From contig NZ_LECZ01000026.1 in the NCBI RefSeq assembly GCF_001022965.1, positions 310,001 to 374,000 of the forward strand: 64,000 bases of DNA, given 5' to 3'. The stretch comes from Enterobacter genomosp. O. GTDB lineage: Bacteria > Pseudomonadota > Gammaproteobacteria > Enterobacterales > Enterobacteriaceae. Within the stretch, counting starts at the first letter, position 1. The number at the start of each line of letters is the position of its first letter. Shown piece by piece: positions 8,948-17,670 of the stretch. The position numbers and the translations under genes are program-made. Below the pieces are notes generated by a model. That model saw only the letters and a list, made by a program, of their open reading frames with translations. It did no database searches and was not told where the DNA came from.

Positions 8948-9697
8948 TTACTCCTCACGCAGCAGGTTGACGTAATGGCGGGTAACGGCGGTTAAATCCG
9001 CCCCTTCCAGCGGGAATTCGATACCGCGCGGGGCATCGGCTGGCAGCTGGCTGAGCAGATCCAGCCAGCGCGCATCGGCGCGGTCCGGTGCGACGGCGCG
9101 GAAGTTATCTTTATGCGGCACCGCGGCTTTCACGTGAATATAGCTCACGGCAGGGGCCAGATGGCGGGCCGCTTCTTCGGGGGAGTCACCAACCCACAGC
9201 CAGTTACCCATGTCGAAGGTCAGCGTGACGGGGAGCGCCATTTCCCGACAGGCAGTCTGGAAGCGCTGCATAGGCGCGAGCTGACCGCAGTCGGTCTGAT
9301 CGTTCTCCACGACGAGCGCCATGCCGCTTGCATTCAGTAGCGTACGCATCGCTTCGAGAGGCTGCGCATCGCTAAAATAGCCCAGGGAAACCTTGAGCCA
9401 CAGCGCGTTCAGGGTGTTGGCCTCAGAGAGGTAGCGGGGCAGGTCCGGGTTGAGGGTGCCGTCCGGCATAAACAGGGCCGCAGGGGCGGAGTAGCACGCC
9501 AGCAGGCCCAGCAGCTCAATGGATTCCCCCAGCGCAGGCAGTGCCAGCAGCTCTTCGCTGTTAAACAGTTCGCGGCGGATCTCCACGCCGTCTGCCCCTG
9601 CGCCGGCAATAACGGGAAGCATCGCCCGCTGACCGCCTGCCTGTCGCACCTGTTCCGCACCATACGCGGCGGTGACCACCATAATTTTCCTGTCCAT
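8948..9697 (-). CDS. kguE: KguE-type sugar isomerase/epimerase family protein (TIM barrel)
   Basis: The 249-residue protein looks like an AP-endonuclease-2 / xylose-isomerase-like TIM barrel: an early GADGVEIRRE strand, a central DMGNWLWVG segment, and acidic and His residues near YIHVKAA that would bind a metal. In Pseudomonas the same family (KguE) heads the 2-ketogluconate operon; its chemical step there is not firmly established. ATG 9697 is chosen over 9718 because GGAG stands seven bases before it. It is the first gene behind the operator at 9739-9752. Confidence 0.8.
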   Translation of the reverse strand: MDRKIMVVTAAYGAEQVRQAGGQRAMLPVIAGAGADGVEIRRELFNSEELLALPALGESIELLGLLACYSAPAALFMPDGTLNPDLPRYLSEANTLNALWLKVSLGYFSDAQPLEAMRTLLNASGMALVVENDQTDCGQLAPMQRFQTACREMALPVTLTFDMGNWLWVGDSPEEAARHLAPAVSYIHVKAAVPHKDNFRAVAPDRADARWLDLLSQLPADAPRGIEFPLEGADLTAVTRHYVNLLREE

Positions 9698-9725
9698 CTT
9701 CGGACTCCATCGCAACATATCAATA

Positions 9726-9753
9726 CTATTACGCTAGATGGAACCGGTTCCAA
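9726..9753 (-). promoter_or_regulatory. kgu operon promoter with LacI/PtxS-type operator
   Basis: TGGAACCGGTTCCA at 9739-9752 is a perfect 14-bp palindrome with the central CG typical of LacI-family operators and close to the remembered PtxS site (TGAAACCGGTTTCA). It overlaps a possible -35 TTGGAA (9748-9753) that pairs with TAATAG (9726-9731) at 16 bases, a placement that would block RNA polymerase. Confidence 0.8.
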
Positions 9754-9800
9754 AGAAAAGGTCAGGATGTCGAATTTATGATCGGTATCACAAGGGAAAA

Positions 9801-10817
9801 TTAACGCGCGGTGGAGCCGCGAACGATCAGCTCGCCGGAGAAGACCTGCTCGCGAACGGCATCGCTGGTGCCTTCAATGCGACGAACCACTTGTTCTACA
9901 GCAGCATAGCCAATTTGCCAGGTGGGTTGTTTGAGGGTGGTAATGCCGACGCCGGCCAGCTCCGCCCACTCCAGCTCATCAAACCCCAGCAGACCGATGT
10001 CGCTGCCCCAGTGCAGGCCAATGCGCTTGAGCGAGCGGGCGACCTGAAGGGTCAGCGCCCCGTTGGCGGAGATAACGGCTTTGCGCATCCCGCGATGGCG
10101 AGTGTGGAACTGACGCAGGGTGTTATCGAGCTGCCCGGCTTCGTGAAGCGGGGTTTCGGCATTTTCGGCGATCACGCCGGGATAACGCTCCAGCGTGGCG
10201 CGAAACGCGCCCAGGCGTTCGCGACGGGTGTTGACCATGCCTAACGGCTCGCTCAGAAAGAGAATCGCTTCGAAGCCTTGTTCAATCAGATGTTCGGTGG
10301 CGGTTGTGGCTGCCTGAACGTTATCCAGCCCGACCACATCGCAGGCAAATTCCGGAATTTTACGGTCGATGAGGACCATAGGCAGGGAGGACTGCTGCAG
10401 GCGGTTTAAACCCTCTTCACGCATGCCCACCGCGTTAACCACAATCCCTTCTACCTGGTAGCTGCGCAGCAGATCGAGGTAATGCAGCTCCTGGTCGACT
10501 TCGTTATTGGTGTTACAGACCAGCGGCGTGAAGCCCTTCTCGCGACAGGCCGCTTCGATACCGCTGAGCACGTTAACGGAATAGGGATTGGTGATATCGG
10601 CGATGATAAGACCGATAAGGCGGGTGCGTCCGCGTTTGAGCCCGCGCGCCATGAGGCTGGGACGGTAGTCGAGATCGGCAATCGCCTGTTCAATACGCGC
10701 CAGCAATGCATCGGACAACAGGTGTTTCTCGCCGTTAAGGTAGCGCGAAATACTGGTTTTACCGGTTTTGGCGGCTTTCGCCACGTCGCTGATGGTGGCC
10801 CGGGCTGGTTTGCTCAT
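9801..10817 (-). CDS. LacI-family repressor, PtxS-like, of the 2-ketogluconate operon
   Basis: The 338-residue protein has a LacI helix-turn-helix at residues 8-30 (TISDVAKAAKTGKTSISRYLNG) with a hinge helix (YRPSLMARGLKRGRT), then a periplasmic-binding-protein-like sensor domain starting IGLIIADITNPY. ATG 10817 (MSKPARAT) gives the family's usual start and length; the frame remains open upstream only through a REP-like repeat. It sits upstream of kguE on the same strand with the operator in the 103-base gap between them. The effector is presumably 2-ketogluconate, as for PtxS. I saw no second copy of the operator in front of this gene, so autoregulation is not evident. Confidence 0.88.
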   Translation of the reverse strand: MSKPARATISDVAKAAKTGKTSISRYLNGEKHLLSDALLARIEQAIADLDYRPSLMARGLKRGRTRLIGLIIADITNPYSVNVLSGIEAACREKGFTPLVCNTNNEVDQELHYLDLLRSYQVEGIVVNAVGMREEGLNRLQQSSLPMVLIDRKIPEFACDVVGLDNVQAATTATEHLIEQGFEAILFLSEPLGMVNTRRERLGAFRATLERYPGVIAENAETPLHEAGQLDNTLRQFHTRHRGMRKAVISANGALTLQVARSLKRIGLHWGSDIGLLGFDELEWAELAGVGITTLKQPTWQIGYAAVEQVVRRIEGTSDAVREQVFSGELIVRGSTAR

Positions 10818-10880
10818 CGCTGATTTCCCTGAATTTAGTGAGAATACCTTAGCGGGAAAATCAACGATGGCAAGTAATTT

Positions 10881-10904
10881 GCCCGGTGGCGCTGCGCTTA
10901 CCGG
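10881..10904. repeat. REP half-element
   Basis: GCCCGGTGGCGCTGCGCTTACCGG is a canonical REP-type palindrome. Together with the next repeat it fills the gap between the repressor promoter and yiaD. Confidence 0.75.
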
Positions 10905-10920
10905 AGGTTGCGGTCTGATG

Positions 10921-10952
10921 CCCTCACCCCAACCCTCTCCCACGGGAGAGGG
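10921..10952. repeat. Short intergenic inverted repeat (CCCTCACCC...GGGAGAGGG family), copy 2
   Basis: CCCTCACCCC followed by CCTCTCCC-AC-GGGAGAGG forms a hairpin of the same family as copy 1. Confidence 0.85.
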
Positions 10953-10961
10953 CGCAAACAC

Positions 10962-10992
10962 TAAAAACGGCAACGGGGTTGCCGTTTTGCTT
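10962..10992 (-). terminator. Rho-independent terminator of yiaD
   Basis: Read on the minus strand, AAAACGGCAAC / GTTGCCGTTTTT forms a long stem ending in T5, just after the yiaD stop. Confidence 0.88.
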
Positions 10993-10996
10993 TTAC

Positions 10997-11659
10997 CTAC
11001 TGAATTGGACTTAACGTAATTTCAACGCGACGGTTCTGCGCTTTGCCTTCCGCCGTACTGTTGCTGGCGATAGGGTTGGCAGGGCCCATGCCGTTGGTGC
11101 GGATGCGGCTCGCTTCAACGCCCTGGGTGATCAGCGAGCTGGCTACGGAATCTGCGCGCTGCTGGGACAGACGCATGTTCAGGTCCTGGCTGCCGGTGCT
11201 GTCGGTATAGCCAGTCACGTTCACGGCGGTCTTGTTGTACTCTTTGAGCACCATCGCCACGCCGGTCAGGGTGTTCGCGCCGGCCGGTTTCAGCGTCGCG
11301 CTGCTGCTGTCAAAGGTCACGTTGTTTGGCATGTTCAGGATGATGTTATCGCCGCTGCGCGTCACGCTTACGCCGGTGCCCTTCATTTTGTCGCGCAGTT
11401 TCGCTTCCTGCACGTCCATGTAATAACCCACGCCGCCGCCCAGCGCTGCGCCTGCCGCTGCGCCAATCAGCGCACCTTTGCCGCGGTCTTTTTTGGAGGA
11501 GGAGAGCGCCCCAACGCCTGCGCCTACCAGCGAGCCGATACCTGCGCCGATACCGGATTTACCCGCTTCGCGTTCGCCGGTGTAAGGGTTGGTTGTGCAG
11601 CCAGAAACAGCCAGTGCACCGCTCACCAGAGCGGCAATAACGAGTACGCGTTTTTTCAT
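10997..11659 (-). CDS. yiaD: OmpA-family lipoprotein YiaD
   Basis: The 220-residue protein matches E. coli YiaD. The lipoprotein signal ends VSGC (Cys21). Residues about 36-85 form a glycine-zipper region (GIGAGIGSLVGAG repeats) likely to insert in or lie against membrane. An OmpA C-terminal peptidoglycan-binding domain fills roughly 105-218, with the hallmark NxxLSxxRAxxV motif (NMRLSQQRADSV). It would tether the outer membrane to the cell wall; E. coli YiaD was isolated as a suppressor of a BamD defect. AAGGAAAG precedes the ATG. Monocistronic, ended by its own terminator. Confidence 0.95.
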   Translation of the reverse strand: MKKRVLVIAALVSGALAVSGCTTNPYTGEREAGKSGIGAGIGSLVGAGVGALSSSKKDRGKGALIGAAAGAALGGGVGYYMDVQEAKLRDKMKGTGVSVTRSGDNIILNMPNNVTFDSSSATLKPAGANTLTGVAMVLKEYNKTAVNVTGYTDSTGSQDLNMRLSQQRADSVASSLITQGVEASRIRTNGMGPANPIASNSTAEGKAQNRRVEITLSPIQ

Positions 11660-11823
11660 CTTCTTTCCTTAATCCTTTTTATTCTTTGCCACGGCGAGCG
11701 TGGCAGTTGATTATGACGTCCAGATACGGAGAAAATTCCGGGTATAACTCTGAAATTTGTGACAAACCATAAACTGCCTCAATAAGAAGGCCGTAAAACC
11801 TGCACGCAACCAGGAGCGCACGC

Positions 11824-14151
11824 TTGAGCACCTCAACGAAAACCATTCTGACCGCCGCCCACTGGGGGCCGATGCTGGTCGAAACCGACGGCGAAAATGT
11901 CCTGTCGTCTCGCGGGGCATTGCCAACCCAACATCCCAACTCTTTACAGACCGTCGTTCGCGATCAGGTGCACAGCAAAACGCGCGTGCGCTGGCCGATG
12001 GTGCGTAAAGGTTTTCTGGCTTCGCCGGACAAGCCGCAGGGTATTCGTGGTCAGGATGAGTTTGTTCGCGTGAGCTGGGACGACGCGCTGGCGCTGATCC
12101 ACGCCCAGCACAAGCGCATCCGCGATACCTGGGGACCGTCCTCCATTTTCGCCGGGTCCTACGGCTGGCGTTCTAACGGCGTGCTGCACAAGGCCTCGAC
12201 GCTGCTGCAGCGCTATATGAGCCTGGCGGGAGGCTATACCGGTCATCTGGGGGATTACTCCACGGGGGCGGCGCAGGCGATCATGCCGTACGTGGTGGGG
12301 GGGAACGAAGTGTACCAGCAGCAGACTAGCTGGCCGCTGGTGCTGGAGCATACCGACGTGGTGGTGCTGTGGAGCGCTAATCCCCTTAACACATTGAAAA
12401 TTGCCTGGAACGCCAGCGACGAGCAGGGCATTCCCTATTTCGACGCGCTGCGCAAAAGCGGTAAGCGCATCATCTGCATTGACCCGATGCGTTCTGAAAC
12501 CATGGAGTTCTTCGGCGACAGCGCCGAGTGGATTGCCCCGCATATGGGCACCGACGTGGCGATGATGCTGGGTATCGCCCATACGCTGGTCGAAAACGGC
12601 TGGCATGATGTCGAATTTCTTACGCGCTGTACCACCGGTTTCGATAAATTCGCTGAATATCTGACGGGGCAATCCGATGGGGTGGCGAAAACAGCAGAGT
12701 GGGCGGCCGGTATTTGCGGCGTTCCTGCGGACAAACTCCGCGAACTGGCGGCGTTGTTCCATAAAAATACCACGATGTTAATGTCCGGCTGGGGGATGCA
12801 GCGCCAGCAGTTTGGCGAGCAAAAACACTGGATGCTGGTGACGCTTGCCGCGATGCTTGGGCAAGTCGGTACGCCGGGCGGGGGTTTTGGGCTGTCCTAT
12901 CACTTCGCGAACGGCGGTAACCCCACTCGTAAAGCCGCCGTGCTGGCTTCTCTGCAAGGTTCGGTGCAGGGAGGCGTGGATGCCGTGGATAAAATCCCGG
13001 TGGCGCGTATTGTTGAAGCTCTGGAAAACCCGGGTGGTTTTTATCAGCACAATGGTATGGACCGCCACTTCCCGGATATTAAGTTTGTCTGGTGGGCGGG
13101 CGGGTCGAACTTCACCCACCATCAGGATACCAATCGCCTGATCCGTGCCTGGCAAAAGCCGGAGCTGGTGGTGATCTCAGAGTGCTTCTGGACCGGCTCG
13201 GCTAAGCATGCAGATATTGTGCTGCCGGCGACCACCTCGTTTGAGCGTAACGATCTCACCATGACCGGCGACTACAGCAACCAGCATATGGTCCCGATGA
13301 AGCGCGTCGTGGCGCCGCGTGATGAAGCGCGTGATGATTTCGACGTGTTTGCTGAACTGAGCGAGCTGTGGGAAGCGGGCGGCCGCGAGCGTTTCACCGA
13401 GGGGAAAACTGACCTCGAATGGCTGGAAACCTTCTATCAGATTGCCGGGCAGCGCGGTGCGGCGCAGGGCGTGACGCTTCCGCCATTCGCTGAGTTCTGG
13501 GAGGCGAACCAGATCGTCGAGATGCCGGAGAGCGAGCAGAACGCGCAGTTTGTCCGTTTTGCCGATTTCCGCCGCGACCCGGAGAATCACCCGCTGAAAA
13601 CCGAGAGCGGAAAGATGGTGATCTACAGCGAGCGCATTGCCAGCTTTGGCTATGCCGACTGCCCGCCGCATCCGATGTGGCTCGAGCCGGACGAGTGGCA
13701 CGGTAACGCCCAGCCGGAGCAGCTGCAGGTGTTGTCAGCCCATCCCGCGCATCGTCTGCACAGCCAGCTTAACTACACGTCACTGCGTGAGCAGTATGCG
13801 GTAGCAGGGCGAGAGCCGATTACGCTAAATACCCTCGATGCAAAAGCCCGCGGCATTGTCGACGGTGACGTGGTGCGTGTATGGAATCAGCGTGGACAGG
13901 TGCTGGCAGGGGCGGTGGTCAGCGACGGGATTAAACCGGGTGTGATCTGTATTCACCAGGGCGCGTGGCCTGACCTGGAGCCCACCGAAGGCGGGATCTG
14001 TAAAAACGGGGCGGTTAACGTGCTGACCAAAGACCTCCCCAGCTCGAAGCTGGGGAATGGTTGCGCAGGGAATACGGCGCTGGCCTGGGTTGAGAAATAT
14101 GAGGGGCCCGAGCTTACCTTAACGGCGTTTGATCCGCCTGCCAGCTCATGA
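11824..14151 (+). CDS. bisC: Biotin sulfoxide reductase
   Basis: The 775-residue protein aligns end to end with E. coli BisC. It is a molybdopterin-guanine-dinucleotide enzyme of the DMSO/TMAO reductase family: GSYGWRSNG near the molybdenum ligand serine, central [13 protein letters not shown], and the C-terminal dinucleotide-binding domain ([16 protein letters not shown]). It reduces biotin-d-sulfoxide, and in E. coli also methionine-S-sulfoxide, in the cytoplasm; consistently no Tat signal is present. The start is a TTG at 11824 with AGGAG seven bases before it, and gives the family N-terminus before [12 protein letters not shown]. Its 3' end overlaps the convergent yiaC by 38 bases. Confidence 0.94.
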   Translation: MSTSTKTILTAAHWGPMLVETDGENVLSSRGALPTQHPNSLQTVVRDQVHSKTRVRWPMVRKGFLASPDKPQGIRGQDEFVRVSWDDALALIHAQHKRIRDTWGPSSIFAGSYGWRSNGVLHKASTLLQRYMSLAGGYTGHLGDYSTGAAQAIMPYVVGGNEVYQQQTSWPLVLEHTDVVVLWSANPLNTLKIAWNASDEQGIPYFDALRKSGKRIICIDPMRSETMEFFGDSAEWIAPHMGTDVAMMLGIAHTLVENGWHDVEFLTRCTTGFDKFAEYLTGQSDGVAKTAEWAAGICGVPADKLRELAALFHKNTTMLMSGWGMQRQQFGEQKHWMLVTLAAMLGQVGTPGGGFGLSYHFANGGNPTRKAAVLASLQGSVQGGVDAVDKIPVARIVEALENPGGFYQHNGMDRHFPDIKFVWWAGGSNFTHHQDTNRLIRAWQKPELVVISECFWTGSAKHADIVLPATTSFERNDLTMTGDYSNQHMVPMKRVVAPRDEARDDFDVFAELSELWEAGGRERFTEGKTDLEWLETFYQIAGQRGAAQGVTLPPFAEFWEANQIVEMPESEQNAQFVRFADFRRDPENHPLKTESGKMVIYSERIASFGYADCPPHPMWLEPDEWHGNAQPEQLQVLSAHPAHRLHSQLNYTSLREQYAVAGREPITLNTLDAKARGIVDGDVVRVWNQRGQVLAGAVVSDGIKPGVICIHQGAWPDLEPTEGGICKNGAVNVLTKDLPSSKLGNGCAGNTALAWVEKYEGPELTLTAFDPPASS

Positions 14152-14560
14152 TCCAGGTCGGGTGCTGAGTGTCATCCTGCCAGGCGCTGTCTTCAATACG
14201 AAAGCCCTGAGCATGGTAGAAATTCACCGCCCGGATATTTTTCTGATATACCTCCAGGCTTAAGTGCGGGAAGCGCTGTTGAACGTGGTTCAGCAGCGCG
14301 CGCCCGATGCCTTTGCCGATATACGCCGGTGCGACAAACAGTGCGCCGACAAACTGCGACTGCATCACGCTGATAAACCCGCAAGGTTCGCCATCCTGTT
14401 CCCAGACCCAGGTTTCAGCTGACGGCAGGTAAACATCGCGCACCATCGCCTCATTCTCTTTCCAGTAGCTCGCCTCAATAAACGGATGCGCTTCGGCGGT
14501 GCTTTCAAGCCATAAGCTCAGAAGCTGCGCGGTATTCTCACTTTGCCATTTGCGGATCAT
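14114..14560 (-). CDS. yiaC: GNAT-family N-acetyltransferase YiaC
   Basis: The 148-residue protein matches E. coli YiaC (146 residues). It is a single GNAT domain; the acetyl-CoA pyrophosphate loop is in GKGIGRALL near residue 85, and [18 protein letters not shown] is the family's C-terminal signature. E. coli YiaC acetylates lysine side chains of cytoplasmic proteins. ATG 14560 lies inside the last codons of tag (23-base overlap), so expression is probably coupled to tag; the longer upstream frame only repeats tag in another frame. The 3' end overlaps bisC by 38 bases on the opposite strand. Confidence 0.92.
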   Translation of the reverse strand: MIRKWQSENTAQLLSLWLESTAEAHPFIEASYWKENEAMVRDVYLPSAETWVWEQDGEPCGFISVMQSQFVGALFVAPAYIGKGIGRALLNHVQQRFPHLSLEVYQKNIRAVNFYHAQGFRIEDSAWQDDTQHPTWIMSWQADQTPLR

Positions 14561-15119
14561 GGTGGTCTCCCGGATGACAGAAGCAGCCGGTAACATGGTC
14601 GTTGACCAGGCCACAGGCCTGCATAAAGGCGTAGCAGATGGTGGAGCCGACAAACTTAAAGCCGCGTTTTTTGAGCGCTTTCGAGAGCGCATCCGAGGCC
14701 GGGGTGGAGGCGGGAATTTCCGCGAGCGTGGCGGCCTGCGTGATTTGCGGATCGTTATTCACAAACGTCCAGACAAAGTCTGAGAACGGTTCGCCGTTTT
14801 GTTCCATCGCCAGGTAAGCGCGTGCGTTACCGATGATGGCCTGGATCTTACCGCGATGGCGGATGATGCCGGCATCCTGCACCAGTCGTTCCACGTCCTC
14901 ATCGGTCATGGCGGCGACGGCGACAGGATCGAACTGGTGAAAGGCGTTGCGATAGTTTTCGCGTTTCTTCAGTACCGTAATCCATGACAAACCCGCCTGC
15001 TGGCCCTCCAGGCAGATCATCTCAAAGAGTTTTTTGCCATCGGTTTCCGGCACGCCCCATTCCCGATCATGATAGTCGATATAAAGCTGATCCTGGCTTA
15101 CCCAACCGCAACGTTCCAT
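14538..15119 (-). CDS. tag: DNA-3-methyladenine glycosylase I
   Basis: The 193-residue protein matches E. coli Tag (187 residues). The zinc-binding set is intact: Cys4, His17 and the C-terminal His and Cys in DHVTGCFCHPG. The helix-hairpin-helix fold with GLSWITVLKKRENYRNAF near residues 43-60 is recognisable. Tag removes 3-methyladenine (and 3-methylguanine) from alkylated DNA in base-excision repair and is constitutive in E. coli, unlike AlkA. It is first in a two-gene unit with yiaC. Confidence 0.96.
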   Translation of the reverse strand: MERCGWVSQDQLYIDYHDREWGVPETDGKKLFEMICLEGQQAGLSWITVLKKRENYRNAFHQFDPVAVAAMTDEDVERLVQDAGIIRHRGKIQAIIGNARAYLAMEQNGEPFSDFVWTFVNNDPQITQAATLAEIPASTPASDALSKALKKRGFKFVGSTICYAFMQACGLVNDHVTGCFCHPGDHHDPQMAK

Positions 15120-15272
15120 CCGTAATCTCCCTTATTGATACTGATTTCGCAAAATTCTCATCCTGACTGGCTTGACGTGTTTACTATAAAGACAATAGTT
15201 AATACAGGGCTATAAGCTCTTCCTGAATAACGACAAATATCGCCGAATTCGGCTCTCTCTGGGGTCGCGTTG

Positions 15273-15971
15273 ATGATGATAAAAAAAATCAGTGGTCGCC
15301 ATGCTGTTTCTGGCCTGGTGGGGATTTCAGCCTGCCTGTTTATGTGTAATACAGCGTCTGCCTGGCAACAGGAATATATCGTTTCAGACGCACAAAATAA
15401 TACGGCGGAACGCTATACATGGGACGCGGATCACCAACCGCGTTATGAGGATATTCTTGCGGAGCGTATTCAGTCTTCACAAAATGCGCCAGGCCTTGCC
15501 CTGAATGTACCGTCTGGCACAACGATGGACGGTGCGATGAGCGTGGGCTGGAACTTCCCGGTTTCAGCGCGTATCACCACCGGCCCGGTGGTGGCGTGGC
15601 GTTATGACGGCACGGCTCCCATGATGATCAACGAGTTTGGTGATAGCGTGACGACGCAAGCGCTCACCGACCCGCTCTGGCATGCCAGCGTCAGCACGCT
15701 GGGCTGGCGAATGAATACCCAGTACGGCGATCTCCGTCCCTGGGCGCAGATTAGCTACAACCAGCAGTTTGGTGAAAACCAGTGGAAATCGCAGTTTGGC
15801 ATGCCGCAAACGCCAGCCCCTGCGCAAAACGGTAGCTGGATGGATGTGACCGTTGGAACGGATATGCCGTTTACCACCCATGTTGCGGCTTATGCGTCGC
15901 TCGCTCAGGGGGAACATGCCGCCACCGGTGAGGAGTTTTTGTATACCCTGGGCGTCAGTGCGAATTTTTAG
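15273..15971 (+). CDS. yhjY: YhjY-like autotransporter beta-domain protein
   Basis: The roughly 232-residue product has a signal peptide ending near NTASA (about residue 30) and then sequence with alternating aromatic and polar residues ending in GVSANF, typical of an outer-membrane beta strand with terminal Phe. It corresponds to E. coli YhjY, annotated as carrying an autotransporter-type barrel and loosely as a lipase; I see no GDSL or other catalytic motif. Starts at 15273 and 15276 (tandem ATG) are both possible. Position between tag and yhjX matches E. coli. Function is unknown. Confidence 0.8.
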   Translation: MMIKKISGRHAVSGLVGISACLFMCNTASAWQQEYIVSDAQNNTAERYTWDADHQPRYEDILAERIQSSQNAPGLALNVPSGTTMDGAMSVGWNFPVSARITTGPVVAWRYDGTAPMMINEFGDSVTTQALTDPLWHASVSTLGWRMNTQYGDLRPWAQISYNQQFGENQWKSQFGMPQTPAPAQNGSWMDVTVGTDMPFTTHVAAYASLAQGEHAATGEEFLYTLGVSANF

Positions 15972-16074
15972 AGTTGTTACTTTTTTAAACGTTACGATAA
16001 CATCCTGAATACAACAACCGCAGGGGTTACAGCGATAGCGGACACTAACACACTGTCGCTTTATTCCCGCGCCA

Positions 16075-16126
16075 GGTCATTCATTCCCGATTCCAGGCAT
16101 TTCATTCCGTTCCGCCTGCATTTCAT
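16075..16126 (+). promoter_or_regulatory. YpdB-type response-regulator repeats before yhjX
   Basis: GGCATTTCAT (16096-16105) and TGCATTTCAT (16117-16126) are separated by 11 bases, the spacing known for YpdB binding at E. coli yhjX. A third, weaker copy GGTCATTCAT (16075-16084, 7 of 10 matches) keeps the same 21-base period. Confidence 0.85.
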
Positions 16127-16209
16127 GCCGTTTTACCCCAGGCGTATTAAGGTTTTGTTTATCGTTGTCCTCAGCGAATTTCCTTAATTTCTCTTGCAGG
16201 ACAACTGCC

Positions 16210-17412
16210 ATGAACACATCAACTTATAACCGCACGCGCTGGCTTACGCTCTTTGGCACCATCGTCACCCAGTTTGCGCTGGGTTCGGTCTATACCTGGA
16301 GCCTGTTTAACAGTGCGCTTTCCGACAAACTCGGCGCACCGGTCAGCCAGGTCGCGTTCTCCTTTGGTCTGCTGAGCCTGGGCCTGGCGATTTCGTCTTC
16401 CATTGCGGGCAAGCTGCAGGAGCGTTTTGGCGTGAAGCGTGTGACCATGGCGTCCGGCATTCTGCTGGGCGTAGGCTTTTTCCTGACGGCGCACTCCAGC
16501 AACTTGATGATGCTGTGGCTGAGCGCCGGCGTGCTGGTGGGGCTGGCCGATGGTGCAGGTTACCTGCTGACCCTGTCGAACTGCGTGAAGTGGTTCCCGG
16601 AGCGTAAAGGCCTGATCTCCGCGTTTGCCATCGGTTCTTATGGTCTGGGCAGCCTCGGCTTCAAATTTATCGACTCCCACCTGCTGGCGTCCGTTGGCCT
16701 CGAAAAAACCTTTATGATCTGGGGCGCAATTGTTCTGGTGATGATCCTGTTCGGCGCCACGCTGATGAAAGATGCGCCTCAGCAGGAGGTCAAGTCCGTG
16801 AACGGTGTGGTTGAGAACGACTTCACCCTTGCGCAGTCCATGCGTAAACCGCAGTACTGGATGCTGGCGGTGATGTTCCTGACGGCCTGCATGAGCGGTC
16901 TGTATGTCATCGGCGTGGCGAAGGATATCGCCCAGGGGATGGTGAAACTGGATGCGGCCACGGCGGCCAATGCGGTGACCGTGATTTCCATTGCCAACCT
17001 CTCCGGTCGTCTGGTGCTCGGTATTCTCTCTGACAAAATCGCCCGCATCCGTGTGATTACGATTGGGCAGGTGGTTTCGCTGGTCGGTATGGCGGCTCTC
17101 CTGTTTGCCCCGCTGAACGAAGCGACCTTCTTTGCGGCGATTGCCTGCGTGGCCTTTAACTTCGGCGGCACCATTACCGTCTTCCCGTCACTGGTGAGCG
17201 AGTTCTTTGGCCTGAACAACCTGGCGAAAAACTACGGCGTTATCTATCTGGGCTTCGGGATTGGCAGTATCTGCGGTTCGCTGATTGCTTCCCTGTTCGG
17301 TGGGTTCTATGTCACTTTCTGCGTGATATTTGCCTTGCTGATTATCTCTCTGGCGCTCTCTACCACGATTCGCCAGCCGCAACGCGAAGTTTTCAAAGAA
17401 GTTCATGCATAA
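16210..17412 (+). CDS. yhjX: Major facilitator transporter YhjX, induced by pyruvate via YpdAB
   Basis: The 400-residue, 12-helix protein is near-identical to E. coli YhjX and belongs to the oxalate/formate-antiporter-like branch of the major facilitator superfamily. In E. coli its gene is the main target of the YpdA/YpdB two-component system, which responds to extracellular pyruvate; the transported substrate is not settled. Conserved features include TLFGTIVTQFALGSVYTWS in helix 1 and GKLQERFGVKRV after helix 2. ATG 16210 is chosen by AGGACA upstream and family length. The promoter repeats described at 16075-16126 support the same control here. Confidence 0.93.
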   Translation: MNTSTYNRTRWLTLFGTIVTQFALGSVYTWSLFNSALSDKLGAPVSQVAFSFGLLSLGLAISSSIAGKLQERFGVKRVTMASGILLGVGFFLTAHSSNLMMLWLSAGVLVGLADGAGYLLTLSNCVKWFPERKGLISAFAIGSYGLGSLGFKFIDSHLLASVGLEKTFMIWGAIVLVMILFGATLMKDAPQQEVKSVNGVVENDFTLAQSMRKPQYWMLAVMFLTACMSGLYVIGVAKDIAQGMVKLDAATAANAVTVISIANLSGRLVLGILSDKIARIRVITIGQVVSLVGMAALLFAPLNEATFFAAIACVAFNFGGTITVFPSLVSEFFGLNNLAKNYGVIYLGFGIGSICGSLIASLFGGFYVTFCVIFALLIISLALSTTIRQPQREVFKEVHA

Positions 17413-17421
17413 TGACGACGA

Positions 17422-17448
17422 GAAAGGCCGGTAATCCGGCCTTTTTAT
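17422..17448 (+). terminator. Rho-independent terminator of yhjX
   Basis: AAAGGCCGG-TAAT-CCGGCCTTTTTATTTT lies ten bases after the stop. Confidence 0.92.
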
Positions 17449-17584
17449 TTTGTGAAGAGGGGAAATAAAGCAATATTGTCTGTTTTAGGAATTGCTTTTT
17501 TGTAAATAACTGTACCGATCACACACTCTGCTGCCACTTTTTCCCTTCCCTGTGGTCTACTTACCACGCCTGTAGACGTTTCAT

Positions 17585-17611
17585 TGAACGATCCCCTGAG
17601 CGTATGTCTAA
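17585..17611 (+). promoter_or_regulatory. Candidate sigmaE promoter of eptB
   Basis: TGAACGA (17585-17591) and TCTAA (17607-17611) lie 15 bases apart and resemble the GGAACTT / TCTGA sigmaE pattern. E. coli eptB is known to be sigmaE-dependent. The -35 match is imperfect. Confidence 0.4.
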
Positions 17612-17670
17612 TCTGCCCACTTTTTAATCGAGGTGGGTGGCGGTACTGTCCCTTTTTCCGGGTAGCTTGC

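Noticed and set aside
10818..10973. N-terminal extension of the LacI-type repressor
   Set aside because: The extra 52 codons translate REP-like repeats and promoter sequence; MSKPARAT at 10817 is the family start with a ribosome site.
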